Shown: positions 9,156 to 19,809, counted from the stretch's first letter. The stretch: 64,000 bases of DNA from Methanobacterium petrolearium (GCF_017873625.1 NZ_JAGGKL010000013.1:1-64000), one strand, 5' to 3'. Translations and numbers: made by a program. The notes: generated from the sequence alone by a model not told the origin.

Positions 9156-10394
9156 TTATCCACGGTTTTTCCTGGAAAATCGATTGCTTAATGAGATAAA
9201 TGCATTTAAAACAGGCATAACTACCGATCCAAAAATTTTTATCTTGTATTTAAAGCCTCTTCCCTCCAGTTCATGGGAAACATCACCTAAAAGTTCAGGT
9301 ATTTCCAGGTTCTGAGGACAGGCCTTTACACACCTCCCACAATTAGTGCAAAGTCCGGCATAGGCTTCCTGACCGGAAAAAACTCCTCCCAATATGGCAA
9401 GGTAATCAAAAAACTGACTTTTTTCGAACATGTACTTTTGGTTGTAGAGGTTAAAGCAGAGGGGTATGTCCACTCCACGGGGACAGGGCATGCAGTAACC
9501 ACACCCAGTACAATCCACCTTCATAAGATCTTCATAGACTTCTTTAACCCGTTCATAAAGTTTTAACTCATCTTCAGTCAATGAATTGGGTAAAACTTCA
9601 TCTGCAACCTTCAAATTTTCTTTAATCTGGTCCTCATCATTCATTCCAGAAAAAACACAGGTAACCTCCGGATGGTTTAACACCCATCGAAGTGCCCAGT
9701 TAGCAGGACTACTTCCAGTGTCAGACTCTCCCCATATTTGAAGTGCTTTATCCGGAACTTTACCCGCCAGAAGTCCTCCTTTTAAAGGTTCCATAATAAA
9801 TACACTTATTCCTTTTAAGTGGGCGTATTTTAATCCTTTTGTGCCTGCCTGATTTTTTTCATCCATATAATTGTATTGAATTAAACAAACATCCCACTGG
9901 TATGCATCTACAATTTCTTTAAAAGCTTCTAAATTGGCATGAGATGAAAAGCCAATGTTGTTTATTTTCCCCTTTGCCCGGGCATCTTCTAAAAATTTAA
10001 GAACTCCCAGTTTTTTAAGTTTTCCAAAACTTACCGTGCTCATGTTGTGGATAAGGTAGTAATCAATACAGTCTGTTTGTAGTTTTTCAAGCTGTATTTC
10101 TAGGAATCGTTCCATGTCTTCATATTTTTTAACAGACCAGGAAGGCATTTTGGTCATTAGTTTTACTTTTTCCCGGTATCCGTTCTTGAGGATCTCACCT
10201 AAGAATGATTCACTGGCTCCGCCGTGGTAGGGGAATGCAGTGTCAATTATGTTCACACCATGATCTATTGCATAATAAATCTGATTTTTAGCCTTTTCTT
10301 TATTGATCATGCCGTTTTTGGTGGGTAGTCTCATGGCGCCATATCCCAGGGCTGAGATCTTATCACCGTTTTTTTCATTTTTCCTGTACTGCAT
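9156..10394 (-). CDS. Aldo/keto reductase with C-terminal 4Fe-4S domain
   Basis: About 412 residues. The N-terminal two thirds is an aldo/keto reductase barrel: [26 protein letters not shown] (Asp and Tyr of the catalytic tetrad), then KLMTKMP (Lys) and DYYLIHNM (His). The C-terminal third contains [17 protein letters not shown] and [12 protein letters not shown], two ferredoxin-like cysteine sets. This fusion is common in anaerobes and suggests that electrons pass between an Fe-S centre and a carbonyl substrate, which is not identifiable. Three in-frame starts overlap (GTG 10400, ATG 10397, ATG 10394); I use the last because AGAGGTG sits five bases before it. It lies directly downstream of, and in line with, a TetR regulator gene. 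Confidence 0.88.
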   Translation of the reverse strand: MQYRKNEKNGDKISALGYGAMRLPTKNGMINKEKAKNQIYYAIDHGVNIIDTAFPYHGGASESFLGEILKNGYREKVKLMTKMPSWSVKKYEDMERFLEIQLEKLQTDCIDYYLIHNMSTVSFGKLKKLGVLKFLEDARAKGKINNIGFSSHANLEAFKEIVDAYQWDVCLIQYNYMDEKNQAGTKGLKYAHLKGISVFIMEPLKGGLLAGKVPDKALQIWGESDTGSSPANWALRWVLNHPEVTCVFSGMNDEDQIKENLKVADEVLPNSLTEDELKLYERVKEVYEDLMKVDCTGCGYCMPCPRGVDIPLCFNLYNQKYMFEKSQFFDYLAILGGVFSGQEAYAGLCTNCGRCVKACPQNLEIPELLGDVSHELEGRGFKYKIKIFGSVVMPVLNAFISLSNRFSRKNRG

Positions 10395-10445
10395 CATCAC
10401 ACCTCTTAGATTGACCCGTCAGTTGAATATTCTAAAAAATTATAC

Positions 10446-11021
10446 TTATTTGGATAGTCCGTCCCAGAAAAGTTCAAAAGTAAGGTTTATGTTTTTTTGA
10501 TTCATTTTTTCAGGATATTTCTCAAAATGCATGATAGTATTGAGTATATTTCCCCAGAAACAATCCATTAATAGTTCATCGTAAATTTCCTTAATTTTGT
10601 TCTCTTTAAATCCTTTTTTATAGACTTCAAGAAGTTCCACAAATTTCTCTTCAATTCGTCCCTTGGTGAAAGATGTTATATAGGGGGAACAGTGGAATGT
10701 CATTATGAAATTGAATTTATAGGGATTTTCAATGCCTAAACACACAAATTTCAGCCACAACGATTTAACATTTTCTTTAAATGGTTTTGTATCATCATAA
10801 TCATCTTGAACTTCGTTTAAGATGTTTTCTTTGGTGTAAATGTAGAGACGATCGATAAGTTCCTCTTTAGTCTTGAAATAGTGGAAAAGCGTACCGGTGG
10901 CTACTCCAGCAGTTTTAGCAATTTCTGCAGTGGATGTTCCATGAAATCCCCTTTCAACAAACAGTTTAAGGGAGGTATCCAGTATTTTTTGTTCTTTTTC
11001 CCTCAATTTATTTACATCCAA
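10446..11021 (-). CDS. TetR/AcrR family transcriptional regulator
   Basis: 191 residues. The first 50 contain the TetR helix-turn-helix: [48 protein letters not shown]. The rest is an all-helical ligand-binding and dimerisation domain of variable sequence. It is transcribed toward the aldo/keto reductase gene 51 bp away, so it probably represses itself and that gene in response to an aldehyde or other small molecule. The start is TTG at 11021 without a clear ribosome site; a TATA-like element at 11052-11060 would give a nearly leaderless message. Confidence 0.9.
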   Translation of the reverse strand: MDVNKLREKEQKILDTSLKLFVERGFHGTSTAEIAKTAGVATGTLFHYFKTKEELIDRLYIYTKENILNEVQDDYDDTKPFKENVKSLWLKFVCLGIENPYKFNFIMTFHCSPYITSFTKGRIEEKFVELLEVYKKGFKENKIKEIYDELLMDCFWGNILNTIMHFEKYPEKMNQKNINLTFELFWDGLSK

Positions 11022-11033
11022 AATAGTGATGTA

Positions 11034-11060
11034 GACTGATTAGTCGGTCGAGTATTTATA
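11034..11060 (-). promoter_or_regulatory. Probable TetR autoregulatory promoter and operator
   Basis: Read on the minus strand, TATAAATA (11053-11060) is followed by GACCGACTAATCAGTC (11034-11049). The operator contains the near palindrome GACTAATCAGTC with GACT/AGTC arms. It lies between the TATA box and the expected transcription start just before the TTG of the TetR gene, a typical place for a steric repressor. A partly similar gacccgtcagttg occurs at 10413-10425 before the aldo/keto reductase gene. Confidence 0.55.
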
Positions 11061-11136
11061 CTTTCTCTAAATCTTCTTACCAAACTGTAAAAAGTAAAAT
11101 TTCTTTTATAAATCTGGACAAATAATTCATTTAGGG

Positions 11137-11643
11137 GTGATTTTCTATGATGATGATTTCTATTATAAAAAAAGGTTAAAAGAGGGTAAAACATACGAAG
11201 ACTTCCGTCAGGCATGGTATCACGCCACTTGATTCGGAAATGCATCAGATTCTACTGTAGAAGCAAAATCTCCATTGGGACACCTTTACACTGTGGTCAA
11301 TGCCTTTGATCCAAAAGAAATAATTGTTATAGGTTTTGGTCCAGAAATAACAGAACAAGTCTTGCACTCAACCCTCAATATAGATGTTAAAGAAAGACTC
11401 GAAAATCATCTGGAAGAAGTTATAGAACCAGAAATTGGCCGTTCATTTGGAATTTTAGTCTCTGAAGATGATTTTTCTCCTAAAGGAACACTTGAGTATC
11501 AAAAACCTTCGGTGGCAGGAGTAGAAACTGATCTTAAAAAGACGGAAGATTTGATAAGTTTAGTAAGAAAAAAATCCAACAGGCTTCAGTTAAAAGGGAT
11601 CGGGCTAAAAAAACAGAATGAACCTATCATTAAATCCCCCTAA
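11137..11643 (+). pseudogene. Uncharacterised gene interrupted by an in-frame TGA
   Basis: One frame reads from GTG 11137 as VIFYDDDFYYKKRLKEGKTY, EDFRQAWYHAT, then TGA at 11230-11232, then FGNASDSTVEAKSPLGHLYT and on to TAA near 11643. The text on both sides is in the same frame and reads as one protein of about 168 residues, so a point mutation such as GGA to TGA is the simplest explanation. A restart at TTG 11275 would give 122 residues but lacks a ribosome site. The start at 11137 is also weak (ttagg only). Selenocysteine is unlikely because this archaeal order lacks it. No family recognised. Confidence 0.55.
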
Positions 11644-11852
11644 AATGATGGGAAACTATTCCAGATTAATTTTTTCTACAAAAAGGGTTATTCATCCATG
11701 GGCATTGGTTTTTTCATTTTTTGACATTCTGAGAATCAATGAATTATATTTATCAGTAGAACGATTATGATATTGAGTATTCTAAAGTTTATTATATGAA
11801 AGACATTAAAACAACAACTCATATGATACAATAATTAAACTTAGGTTAGAAT

Positions 11853-12920
11853 ATGGTTAAAAAAGTTTATTTAGGGGTTATTTTATCTTTAATAATCATA
11901 TTGTCCCTTTTTTCATATTACACCATCCAGGAGCATAGTGAATCTGAAGATTCAAAACCACAGGCTTCAAATATAACGATTTTTTTAACTGGAGATGTAA
12001 TGTTTGATTTTGCAGTTGGACCCCTTATTGATAGTGGTGTGGATGTTTTTGGAGATTTCACACCACTTTTTAGGACATCAGATCTAGTGGTCATAAATCT
12101 TGAAAATCCACTAACCACATCGAATGACAACATAAAAACAACTGTCCCTGTCAAAGCCAACCCCCAATATGCCAAAATACTTAAAAAGGATAACATCGAT
12201 GTTGTGTGTCTTGCCAATAATCATATAATGGATTACAATGAATCAGGGCTAAATGATACCTTAAATACCCTTAAAAAGTACAACATCACCGCGGTTGGTG
12301 CCGGTGAAAACCTCCAAAAAGCATCTAAACCTGCCTATTTTGTCGTTGACAACCGTACAATTGCCATATTAAACTTTTTCGATACAACCACTTTCCAGGA
12401 ATTCGCAAAAGCAGAGTTACCCCCAGCCACAGATAACAGTTCTGGATTTGCACCTGCAGACTGGAATGTGATAAAAGAAAATTTAGATCAGGCCAGAAAA
12501 CAGGCAGATATTGTCATTGTGGTTTTTCACTATGGGAATGAATATTCAACAACCCCAAACCAGTATCAGAAGAACATATCAAGAAAATGCATTGATGCGG
12601 GTGCTGATATAGTTGTGGGAAGCCATCCTCATGTAATTCAGGAAGTAGAAATTTACAAGGGGGGATTAATCTTCTACAGCTTAGGGAACTTTGTTTTTGA
12701 CCAGAGCAACCCATCACCCAAAGAATCAATGATTGTTCAGCTTCAGGATTTAAATGGAAACTTAAGTGCGATCATTTATCCTTTCCGCATTACCAATTCC
12801 TGCCCACGTTTTATGGATACTCAAAGTGCTGAAACTTTCCTGGAGTCTTTAAGGGAAGAATCTAATGCAGACATTAAAATTGAAAATGGTAAGGGGGTTA
12901 TAAATATGGGGGTATTATAA
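11853..12920 (+). CDS. CapA family (PGA_cap) metallophosphoesterase-like secreted protein
   Basis: 355 residues. Residues 7-25 are a signal peptide or N-terminal anchor. The mature part has the PGA_cap pattern: FLTGDVMFD near 49, VVINLENPLT near 83, VVCLANNHIMDYNESGL near 119, VVFHYGNEYSTTPNQYQ near 219, DAGADIVVGSHPHVIQ near 247 and FYSLGNFVFDQ near 272. These Asp, Asn and His positions resemble a calcineurin-like metal centre. Bacterial CapA takes part in poly-gamma-glutamate export; in methanogens the natural substrate is unknown, perhaps a cell-wall polymer. It stands alone, without capB or capC genes nearby. No good ribosome site precedes ATG 11853. Confidence 0.88.
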   Translation: MVKKVYLGVILSLIIILSLFSYYTIQEHSESEDSKPQASNITIFLTGDVMFDFAVGPLIDSGVDVFGDFTPLFRTSDLVVINLENPLTTSNDNIKTTVPVKANPQYAKILKKDNIDVVCLANNHIMDYNESGLNDTLNTLKKYNITAVGAGENLQKASKPAYFVVDNRTIAILNFFDTTTFQEFAKAELPPATDNSSGFAPADWNVIKENLDQARKQADIVIVVFHYGNEYSTTPNQYQKNISRKCIDAGADIVVGSHPHVIQEVEIYKGGLIFYSLGNFVFDQSNPSPKESMIVQLQDLNGNLSAIIYPFRITNSCPRFMDTQSAETFLESLREESNADIKIENGKGVINMGVL

Positions 12921-12964
12921 ATTCCAGATTACAAAATTTTAGGTGATATGATATTGATAATAAA

Positions 12965-13025
12965 TTAAGAGTATATCATAGTTTAAAGAGCACATTATTA
13001 GGTTTAAGAGCAGATCATAGTTTGA
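12965..13025 (+). repeat. Direct repeat pair upstream of a small gene
   Basis: Two 22-bp copies, 12965-12986 and 13004-13025, share 19 bases around the core ttaagag-n3-atcatagttt with a 39-bp period. They end about 50 bp before the start of the small gene at 13074. The spacing of almost four helical turns would fit a pair of regulator sites, but no regulator can be named. Confidence 0.5.
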
Positions 13026-13073
13026 AATAACATATGATCCGTGTTTTGTAAAACACAACTCATAAATGATACC

Positions 13074-13340
13074 ATGAAATCCAACACCAAAATCGAAAAC
13101 TTGAAGGAAGCCCTTAAGGATAGGGAGTGCACAGTCGAGAAACATTCAAGCGTTATGGAAATAACCTTCGAAAATTTCGAGGATGCAGACTGGTTTGAAT
13201 CAATTTTTGAAGATTACCAGCAGAAATCGGCAGTGAGCTGTTTAATGTCCATGAGACCCAAGGACCAAAATTCACGCCATAAGTTTGTATTCAATGTCAG
13301 GGACATGGATAAATTCATAGAACTTCTAGAAGAGGAATAA
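13074..13340 (+). CDS. Small acidic protein, unknown function
   Basis: 88 residues starting [20 protein letters not shown], acidic and without signal or membrane segments. The pattern of a helix, then strands ([20 protein letters not shown]) and a final helix ([12 protein letters not shown]) suggests a compact alpha/beta fold. A GTG at 13041 would add eleven residues but has no ribosome site; ATG 13074 is also weakly served, so either start is possible. No family recognised, and the neighbours (CapA-like upstream, ICMT-like downstream) give no hint. Confidence 0.6.
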   Translation: MKSNTKIENLKEALKDRECTVEKHSSVMEITFENFEDADWFESIFEDYQQKSAVSCLMSMRPKDQNSRHKFVFNVRDMDKFIELLEEE

Positions 13341-13427
13341 TGCAATTAACTGGACTGTTTTACAGATAATAAGAAACAGTGCAAAATCACCTTTAATGGT
13401 GATGCAATTTTTTATATCGGATAATAG

Positions 13428-14096
13428 GTGATTAAAATAGTTAAAACAGAGTTAAAAACTGGAAAAGATATATTTATCTTCCTACTCTTTGCAATGGTAT
13501 TTTTAAGTACCTATCTGGTTATGGAACGTGATCAGACCATACTCTATATCTTCCTGGCACTTTTTTTAGTATACAGTTTCATCTCGTTACTGGTTTCTCG
13601 TAAGTCTGGTGCTGAGATCATGGGTTGGATAGGCATAATAAAAAGTAGAGACTATACATCATTATTCCTTGCTGTTCCACAGGCAGTACTTATCTTCGGT
13701 GTGGTGATGGTGTTATACAATGATATGTATGGAATAATATCATTGACTGCCGGTTTTGTGCTGATGTTTATTGGTATGGGGTTCAATATCATGGTACGGA
13801 TGGAATTAGGTAAAAATTGGGTTCCTCTTTCAAAAACAACTGATCATCAGGAACTTATAACCTGGGGAATTTATTCAAAGGTTCGCCATCCTTTTTATCT
13901 ATCTATTTTAATCTTATTTCTGGGAGTTGCCGTCATATCATGGGATCTATTGGGCTTAGTTTTTTTTATTTTATTTATATTGGGTCTGGTCTTCCGAATA
14001 AAAAAAGAAGAAAAGGAATTAATCTTCAAATTCGGCCAACAATACACGGATTATATGGATAAAACCCCCATGCTAATCCCAACAGTCTTCAAATAA
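13428..14096 (+). CDS. Isoprenylcysteine carboxyl methyltransferase-like membrane protein
   Basis: 222 residues with about five or six membrane helices. The C-terminal half has the ICMT/PEMT signature: MELGKNWVPLSKTTDHQELI near 125-144, then TWGIYSKVRHPFYLS near 145-159, which contains the conserved RHP motif binding S-adenosylmethionine, and a final KKEEKELIFKFGQQYTDY segment. Homologues methylate lipids or prenylated cysteines. With prenyl-linked CPBP proteases also in the window a link is tempting but unproven. The start is GTG at 13428 without a strong ribosome site. Confidence 0.8.
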   Translation: MIKIVKTELKTGKDIFIFLLFAMVFLSTYLVMERDQTILYIFLALFLVYSFISLLVSRKSGAEIMGWIGIIKSRDYTSLFLAVPQAVLIFGVVMVLYNDMYGIISLTAGFVLMFIGMGFNIMVRMELGKNWVPLSKTTDHQELITWGIYSKVRHPFYLSILILFLGVAVISWDLLGLVFFILFILGLVFRIKKEEKELIFKFGQQYTDYMDKTPMLIPTVFK

Positions 14097-14109
14097 TTAT
14101 TCGGCCTGT

Positions 14110-14665
14110 TTAACCTTTTACAAGGTCTTGACCAATTTTTCTGGCCTGTTTCATTACATTTTTCTTGTTTTTTACTTCTCCAGGAACTGCATTTCCCTGT
14201 GAGGAAAGCACATTGATGACATCATAACCCAGGAAGTTAAACATGGTCTGAGTGTAGTTGAAATATTCTTGAAACATGGTTTCATCAGGGTTTCCCTGTG
14301 AAAAAATCAATACCATCTTTTTTTCCCATATCTTTCCTGGAACCCAGTTTTAAAATTAGCTACAGTCGGTCAGTGAAGAGTTTCGCCTGGGCTGTCATCT
14401 GCCACATGTAAACTGGACTACCCAGTATAAATGCATCAGCATCTTGAATCTCGTTATAGATGATCTGCATATCATCCCTGATGTCACATTCCCCTTCATG
14501 GCTCTTGCAGTGCATGCAGGCCTGGCATGGTTTTATGGACATCTGGTTAAGGTTGAAGATTGCAGTGTCTGCTCCAGCAGCACCTGCACCTTTAAGCGCC
14601 TCTTTAACCAGAATTTCGGTGTTACTATTCTTTCTTGGGCTTCCTGTAAATCCTACTACCTTCAT
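14110..14665 (-). pseudogene. NADPH-dependent FMN reductase / iron-sulfur flavoprotein, two frameshifts
   Basis: From ATG 14665 (with an AAAGGAAG site) the frame gives [20 protein letters not shown], the FMN phosphate loop GSPRKNSNT, the cysteine set [14 protein letters not shown] and ILGSPVYMW, then TAG at 14360-14362 after LFTDRL. Reading on with one base added after ctgta gives YANFKTGFQERYGKK, and a second added A in a seven-A run at about 14320-14326 joins MVLIFSQGNPDETMFQEYFN to the end at 14110. The whole would be about 186 residues, the normal length of this family. Two single-base losses 35-40 bp apart split it. The family carries electrons through FMN, often with an Fe-S cluster in methanogens. 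Confidence 0.8.
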
Positions 14666-15018
14666 TTTTTAAACTTCCTTTGAAAGCAACTGATTTTGAG
14701 AATATCTAAATTTAAAAAGATAAACTCCATTCTTGTTTATAAAACCATCTCTATAATATTCATATATTTTTTGTAAGGAAAAATGAACTGAATGATCTCG
14801 TAGATCAGTATGAAATTTATCTCATCTAACTTCTACCCAAATATTATATACGGAGTCATTTATGTAGATTTTGTAACCTTTAAGTGACCAAGTACCTATA
14901 CGATAACCAGGAACACTAATACAGTTAATGAAATACATTTTGATAGGTGTCTGGTAGGTGGAATTTTACAATTTAGCCAAAAAAGTGGAACATAAAACAT
15001 TTTTAGGGAGGAATAAAG
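14666..15018. other. Divergent intergenic region, nothing recognised
   Basis: These 353 bp lie between the broken flavoprotein gene (minus) and the PAS gene (plus). The DNA is AT-rich without an open frame, RNA gene or strong inverted repeat. A strong GGGAGG site at 15006-15012 marks the start of the PAS gene. Promoters for both directions are expected here but I cannot pin them. Confidence 0.4.
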
Positions 15019-16502
15019 GTTAAAATTGATAATAATACTCTCAGAGAAGTTTTTGACGAATCAATTGTAGCTTTTCTTATTTGTGATGAAGAAGGCACTA
15101 TGGTTGGTGCTAATAAATATGCATTAAACATATTGGGGATACCTGAATCCGAAGATCATTTTCCAGAGATCAACATATTTAAAAATTTCATTATTCCTTT
15201 CCAAAGGGAAAAATTACTTAAAGAGAAATCTTTTAAATTTAAAACCCAACTTAACATAAAAAAGATAAATGGTAACTCTGATGTTTCCAAACATCTTAAA
15301 ACTGCCTCTTTTGAAGGAAAAGTTTCAGTTATAAGTTCTGGATTTCTGGTACAGATCCAGCATATTCCCCAGGATGGAAAATCTGAAAAACTGCTTCAAA
15401 GTGAAAGGAAATATCGTCACTTTTTTGAGGATGATCTTACGGGAGATTTCATTGCAACCCCTGAAGGCAAGATTTTAGAATGTAACCCTGCATTTGCTGA
15501 ATTGTATGGTTTTCAAAACATTGAAGAAGCTTCAAAATCCAACATGTCTCAGTTCAACTCAGAAGACTGGGAAAATTTAGTTAAACGACTGGAAATTGAG
15601 TATAAAATCAAGGGGCATCAAACCATACATAAAAGCCCTGACGGGAAACAAATCCACATTGTTTGTAATGTTGTTGCCATTTTCAATGAATCAGGACACT
15701 TAGATCAAATTGAAAGTTACATCTTTGATGACACCGAACGGAAAGAAGCGGAAAATGCTTTAAAAGAAAGTGAAAAGAAATATAGGCGTTTATTTGATGA
15801 AGATTTAACTGGGGATTTTATTGCAAAACCTGATGGTAAAATAACAGAGTGTAACCCTTCTTTTGCAGTCATATATGGATTTAATACTATTGAAAATGCG
15901 CTTAAGTGGAATATATCAGAATCAAATCCTTTTGACTGGCCATATATGGTAACCAGGCTCAAAAGTGAGGGCAAGATTCAGGGTTTTCAAAGCTGGCAGA
16001 GAAGGTCTGATACCCTGAGGATCCATGTTGTGGCCAACCTCGTAGGTATTTTCAATGACGGGGACAAACTCACCCATGTTAAAGGTTACGTATTTGATGA
16101 TACTGAACGTAAACAGGCGGAAGAAGGACTTGACAGAACTATAAGTCAAATAACAGGGATTTTAAACAGTATTAAAGATGGATTTGTTGCTTTAAATAAT
16201 TTCTGGGAAATTGTTTATTAAATCATTGTGCTGCAGAATATGCAGGTGTTGATGTTGATGATCTTCTTGGGCAAAATTTGTGGCAGAGATTTCCGGAACT
16301 CGTTGGAACCATATATGAAACTACGTTTCGCAAAGCAATGGAGGATAATGCTATACAGAACTTCGAATCCCAGGGACTTGGTAAAACTGATAGTTGGTTT
16401 GATTTCAGTGTTTATCCATCTGAAAATGGAATTTCAATTTACTGGCGGGATATAACTCAACGTAAAAAATTTATAAAGAGAATTAAGGCAGGTGGGGAAT
16501 GA
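15019..16502 (+). pseudogene. Multi-PAS sensor protein, frameshifted and with a lost start
   Basis: Four PAS-like units are visible. The first (LREVFDESIVAFLICDEEG) begins upstream of the first ATG at 15100; translation is open from 15019, just after GGGAGG, but there is no ATG, GTG or TTG. One added T would give ATG GTT AAA in the right place. Two close PAS repeats follow, each starting KYRHFFEDDLTGDFIA or KYRRLFDEDLTGDFIA and ending in FDDTERK. A fourth PAS is broken at TAA near 16219-16221 (FWEIVY); one added T restores LNHCAAEYAGVDVDDLLGQN into QRFPELVGTIYETTFRKAME and RDITQRKKF, ending at 16502. No histidine kinase domain follows. Confidence 0.8.
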
Positions 16503-16523
16503 TTAAAAAGGATAAATGGATGT

Positions 16524-16970
16524 TTATGAAATGACGTTTACCGGGACTTTAGCCTTTCTAACCACTCTTTCAGTGGTACTTCCCAGCAGGAACCTTTCCA
16601 GTCCGTGTTTGCCTGATTTTCCCATAATTATCTGGTCTACATTTTCTTCTTCTGCTGTTTGAAGAATAACACCTTCTGGTTTGCCTTTTTTGATCATGGT
16701 TATCAGATTTATGTTTTTACAGTTACCAGAACATTGTTCGTCTTCAATCTTTTTTTCAAATTTTTTAACAGCCTGTTTACCTTCTTCGCGTAATTCTTCA
16801 TCCAGTTTTTCACGTAAATCTTGCTGTGGCAATGAGTTTAAATAGTCCATGTCAATTACATTTAAAACAATTATATCTGATCCACTTAAGCTGGCTTCTG
16901 AAATAGCGTATTCTCCTGCACGTTCAGATGATTCTGAACCGTCTGTAGGTAATAATATTTTGTAAACCAT
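16524..16970 (-). CDS. Universal stress protein (UspA family)
   Basis: 148 residues. N-terminal [20 protein letters not shown] is the first strand and loop of the Usp fold. The ATP-binding signature [20 protein letters not shown] (about 118-137) matches G-x2-G-x9-G-S/T, so this member probably binds [12 protein letters not shown] precedes it. The start ATG 16970 follows a GGGAGGG site. In methanogens Usp proteins often sit beside transporters, and here the next upstream gene on the same strand is a DASS-family anion transporter, which it might modulate; this is inference. Confidence 0.92.
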   Translation of the reverse strand: MVYKILLPTDGSESSERAGEYAISEASLSGSDIIVLNVIDMDYLNSLPQQDLREKLDEELREEGKQAVKKFEKKIEDEQCSGNCKNINLITMIKKGKPEGVILQTAEEENVDQIIMGKSGKHGLERFLLGSTTERVVRKAKVPVNVIS

Positions 16971-17060
16971 TTATTAACCCTCCCTTTTGTTATTGGTTTT
17001 GTTTTTCATTTTTTTTTAAAAAAAATAAATTAGTAGAATTGAATTCTACTTTTCATTTTT

Positions 17061-18413
<1,353 letters not shown>

Positions 18414-18660
18414 TCCTAAAACTTTTAAATTTAAGTTCGTTTTTAAGCCTCCTGAATTTTACAGCTAACCTAAGAATTTAGTATAATATAAATATATTTC
18501 ATAATGATTAATCATTTATATTTTATGATATGTGGTTGTTTTAGGATACATTGTATCAATATGGATAAAATACTTTAAAAAAGGATAGTCCATGATCTAA
18601 AACTAATGGGAGTAAGTTATAATATCAATAATCAGAAACTATTAATAAACAGGAGAAAAA

Positions 18661-18830
18661 ACGAATTTTAATTTATTAAACACGATTTTATCGTTAGTAA
18701 TGGCAGTAATTGGTCTTTACGAGATTTTTGGATGGGGTTCACATGCCTGGTCAAACTAAATTAGCACCATCTATTTGCCATGGTGTTCATAGTGGTGGTT
18801 AAAGCTATGAGGAATCAATCACCAAACTAA
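18661..18830 (+). pseudogene. Small membrane protein gene remnant
   Basis: After AGGAG (18651-18655) and five bases an ACG takes the place of a start, and the frame reads NFNLLNTILSLVMAVIGLYE, IFGWGSHAWSN, then TAA at 18757-18759. It continues in the same frame as ISTIY, and after one added T as FAMVFIVVVKAMRNQSPN with TAA at 18828-18830. The reconstructed product is about 55 residues with two membrane helices. Three defects (start, stop, frame) in 170 bp indicate a decayed gene. I cannot name a family. Confidence 0.5.
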
Positions 18831-18848
18831 AAAAATAATGAAACATAA

Positions 18849-19000
18849 TTAATTCTGTGCCATGTTGGAGGCGGGGTGCTGTTTAAAACCTGATCTAGCT
18901 GATCTACGTGGTTTTTTGGTGTTGATCAGATCCAAGCAGTCACTAAGGTCGTGAACATCAACATAGCACAGAAGATTCTCATATCTTGAACTTCACCTCC
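18849..19000 (-). other. GC-richer transcribed-looking segment: small peptide remnant or small RNA
   Basis: This segment is clearly richer in GC than its surroundings and lies downstream of a promoter-like element at 19028-19068. Read on the minus strand, GGAGGTG (18994-19000) precedes ATG 18982, which encodes MRIFCAMLMFTTLVTAWI and then TGA. One added base would continue it as DLINTKKPRRSARSGFKQ to a TAA at 18849-18851, giving a hydrophobic head and a basic tail. It also folds partly on itself: tgttgat and atcaaca, and ctgatc and gatcag, can pair. I cannot decide between a decayed peptide gene and a structured RNA. Confidence 0.35.
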
Positions 19001-19027
19001 CTCTACTTGGTTGGCTATACATAACTC

Positions 19028-19068
19028 CATGATAAGATAAATGGTTTTTCCAAATTTACACCCAGATC
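19028..19068 (-). promoter_or_regulatory. Copy 3 of a GATCTGGGTGTAA promoter-like element
   Basis: On the minus strand this reads GATCTGGGTGTAAATTTGG, then AAAAACCATTTATCTTATCATG. It matches the element at 19810-19850 in 34 of 41 positions. The ATTTATC part may be the TATA box and the GGGTGTAA part an activator or repressor site. It points toward the small peptide or RNA segment at 18849-19000. Confidence 0.55.
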
Positions 19069-19342
19069 ACACCAAATTCTCGCCGGAAATCACCCCAAAC
19101 TCAATTTAAAACCAAAAAAATCTTTTTATTTTTTTTAAAATTTTTAAATTAATAATAAATTGATTTATTCATTCCCACTTATTGGGCAGACACAGTGTAA
19201 AAACCATTAAAAATCCATATAAAAACTAATAAAATATTAATTAAAAAGTTTATTGGTCATTTAATCAAATAAAAAGACGGATATTGTTAATTTCTCTAAA
19301 AAAAATAAAAAATAAAAGGTTGTAAATTAACCTTTCCCTAAT
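19069..19342. other. AT-rich intergenic region
   Basis: Very AT-rich DNA with long A and T runs between the element at 19028-19068 and the stop of the secreted protein gene. No frame, RNA gene or clear terminator hairpin is visible; a T-rich stretch at 19117-19145 could serve as an archaeal terminator. Confidence 0.35.
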
Positions 19343-19771
19343 CTAGGTTGTGTTTTTACAGTTTTGACCATCACAGTTTTCATTCCCTGCGTTACCGTTA
19401 TTCTGGCCGTACTGGTATTGGTGAGCCTGCTCACTGTTTGATGATCCGGATGCACTGTTATCCTGGCCGTACTGGTATTTGTACTGATTTCCGTCACAGG
19501 TTCCATCACAGGTTCCATCACAGGTTCCATCACAGGTCCTATTTTGGGTTCTATCACAGTCTCCATTACCGGTTCCATCGCAGGTTCCACAGTTGCCACT
19601 ACCTGAAGCAGTGGTCTCCTGACCATATTGATGCTTGTTCTGAGCGGTAGTCTGGGTGCTATTTTGATCTGTGGTGGTGTTGTTAGATGTATCATTCAAT
19701 GCAAAAGCAGGTACGATACTGGCTACCATCACTATTGCACAGATCAATGCTCCTTTTTTCAGATTGTTCAC
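19343..19771 (-). CDS. Secreted Cys/Asp/Gly-rich repeat protein
   Basis: 142 residues. Residues 1-25 are a classical signal peptide (KKGALICAIVMVASIVPAFA). The mature part is rich in N, T, Q, G, D and C. It contains a run of CDGT tetrapeptides (CGTCDGTGNGDCDRT, then four CDG units in CDGTCDGTCDGTCDG) flanked by three copies of a YQYGQ(D/N) motif. Evenly spaced Cys and Asp suggest disulfide cross-links or metal binding at the cell surface. The start is GTG at 19771, with GGAGGTG seven bases upstream. No family is recognised. Its promoter shares an element with that of the divergent membrane-protein pair at 20194. Confidence 0.75.
   Translation of the reverse strand: MNNLKKGALICAIVMVASIVPAFALNDTSNNTTTDQNSTQTTAQNKHQYGQETTASGSGNCGTCDGTGNGDCDRTQNRTCDGTCDGTCDGTCDGNQYKYQYGQDNSASGSSNSEQAHQYQYGQNNGNAGNENCDGQNCKNTT
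19494..19542 (-). repeat. 12-bp tandem repeat coding for CDGT
   Basis: The 12-base unit caggttccatca is repeated about four times without interruption at roughly 19497-19542, and a diverged copy lies at 19572-19583. Each unit encodes Cys-Asp-Gly-Thr in the secreted protein, so length variation would keep the frame and only change the number of CDGT units. Confidence 0.75.
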
Positions 19772-19809
19772 TCCATTTCACCTCCATTAGTGTGTGACTA
19801 AAATAAACT

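Noticed and set aside
11230..11232. Selenocysteine or pyrrolysine codon
   Set aside because: TGA is not the pyrrolysine codon, and selenocysteine is not known in Methanobacteriales; no supporting genes are seen in this window.
11012..11245. Minus-strand frame of 77 codons between TetR and the TGA gene
   Set aside because: It lies opposite the coherent protein text of the TGA gene and over the TetR promoter, with no ribosome site.
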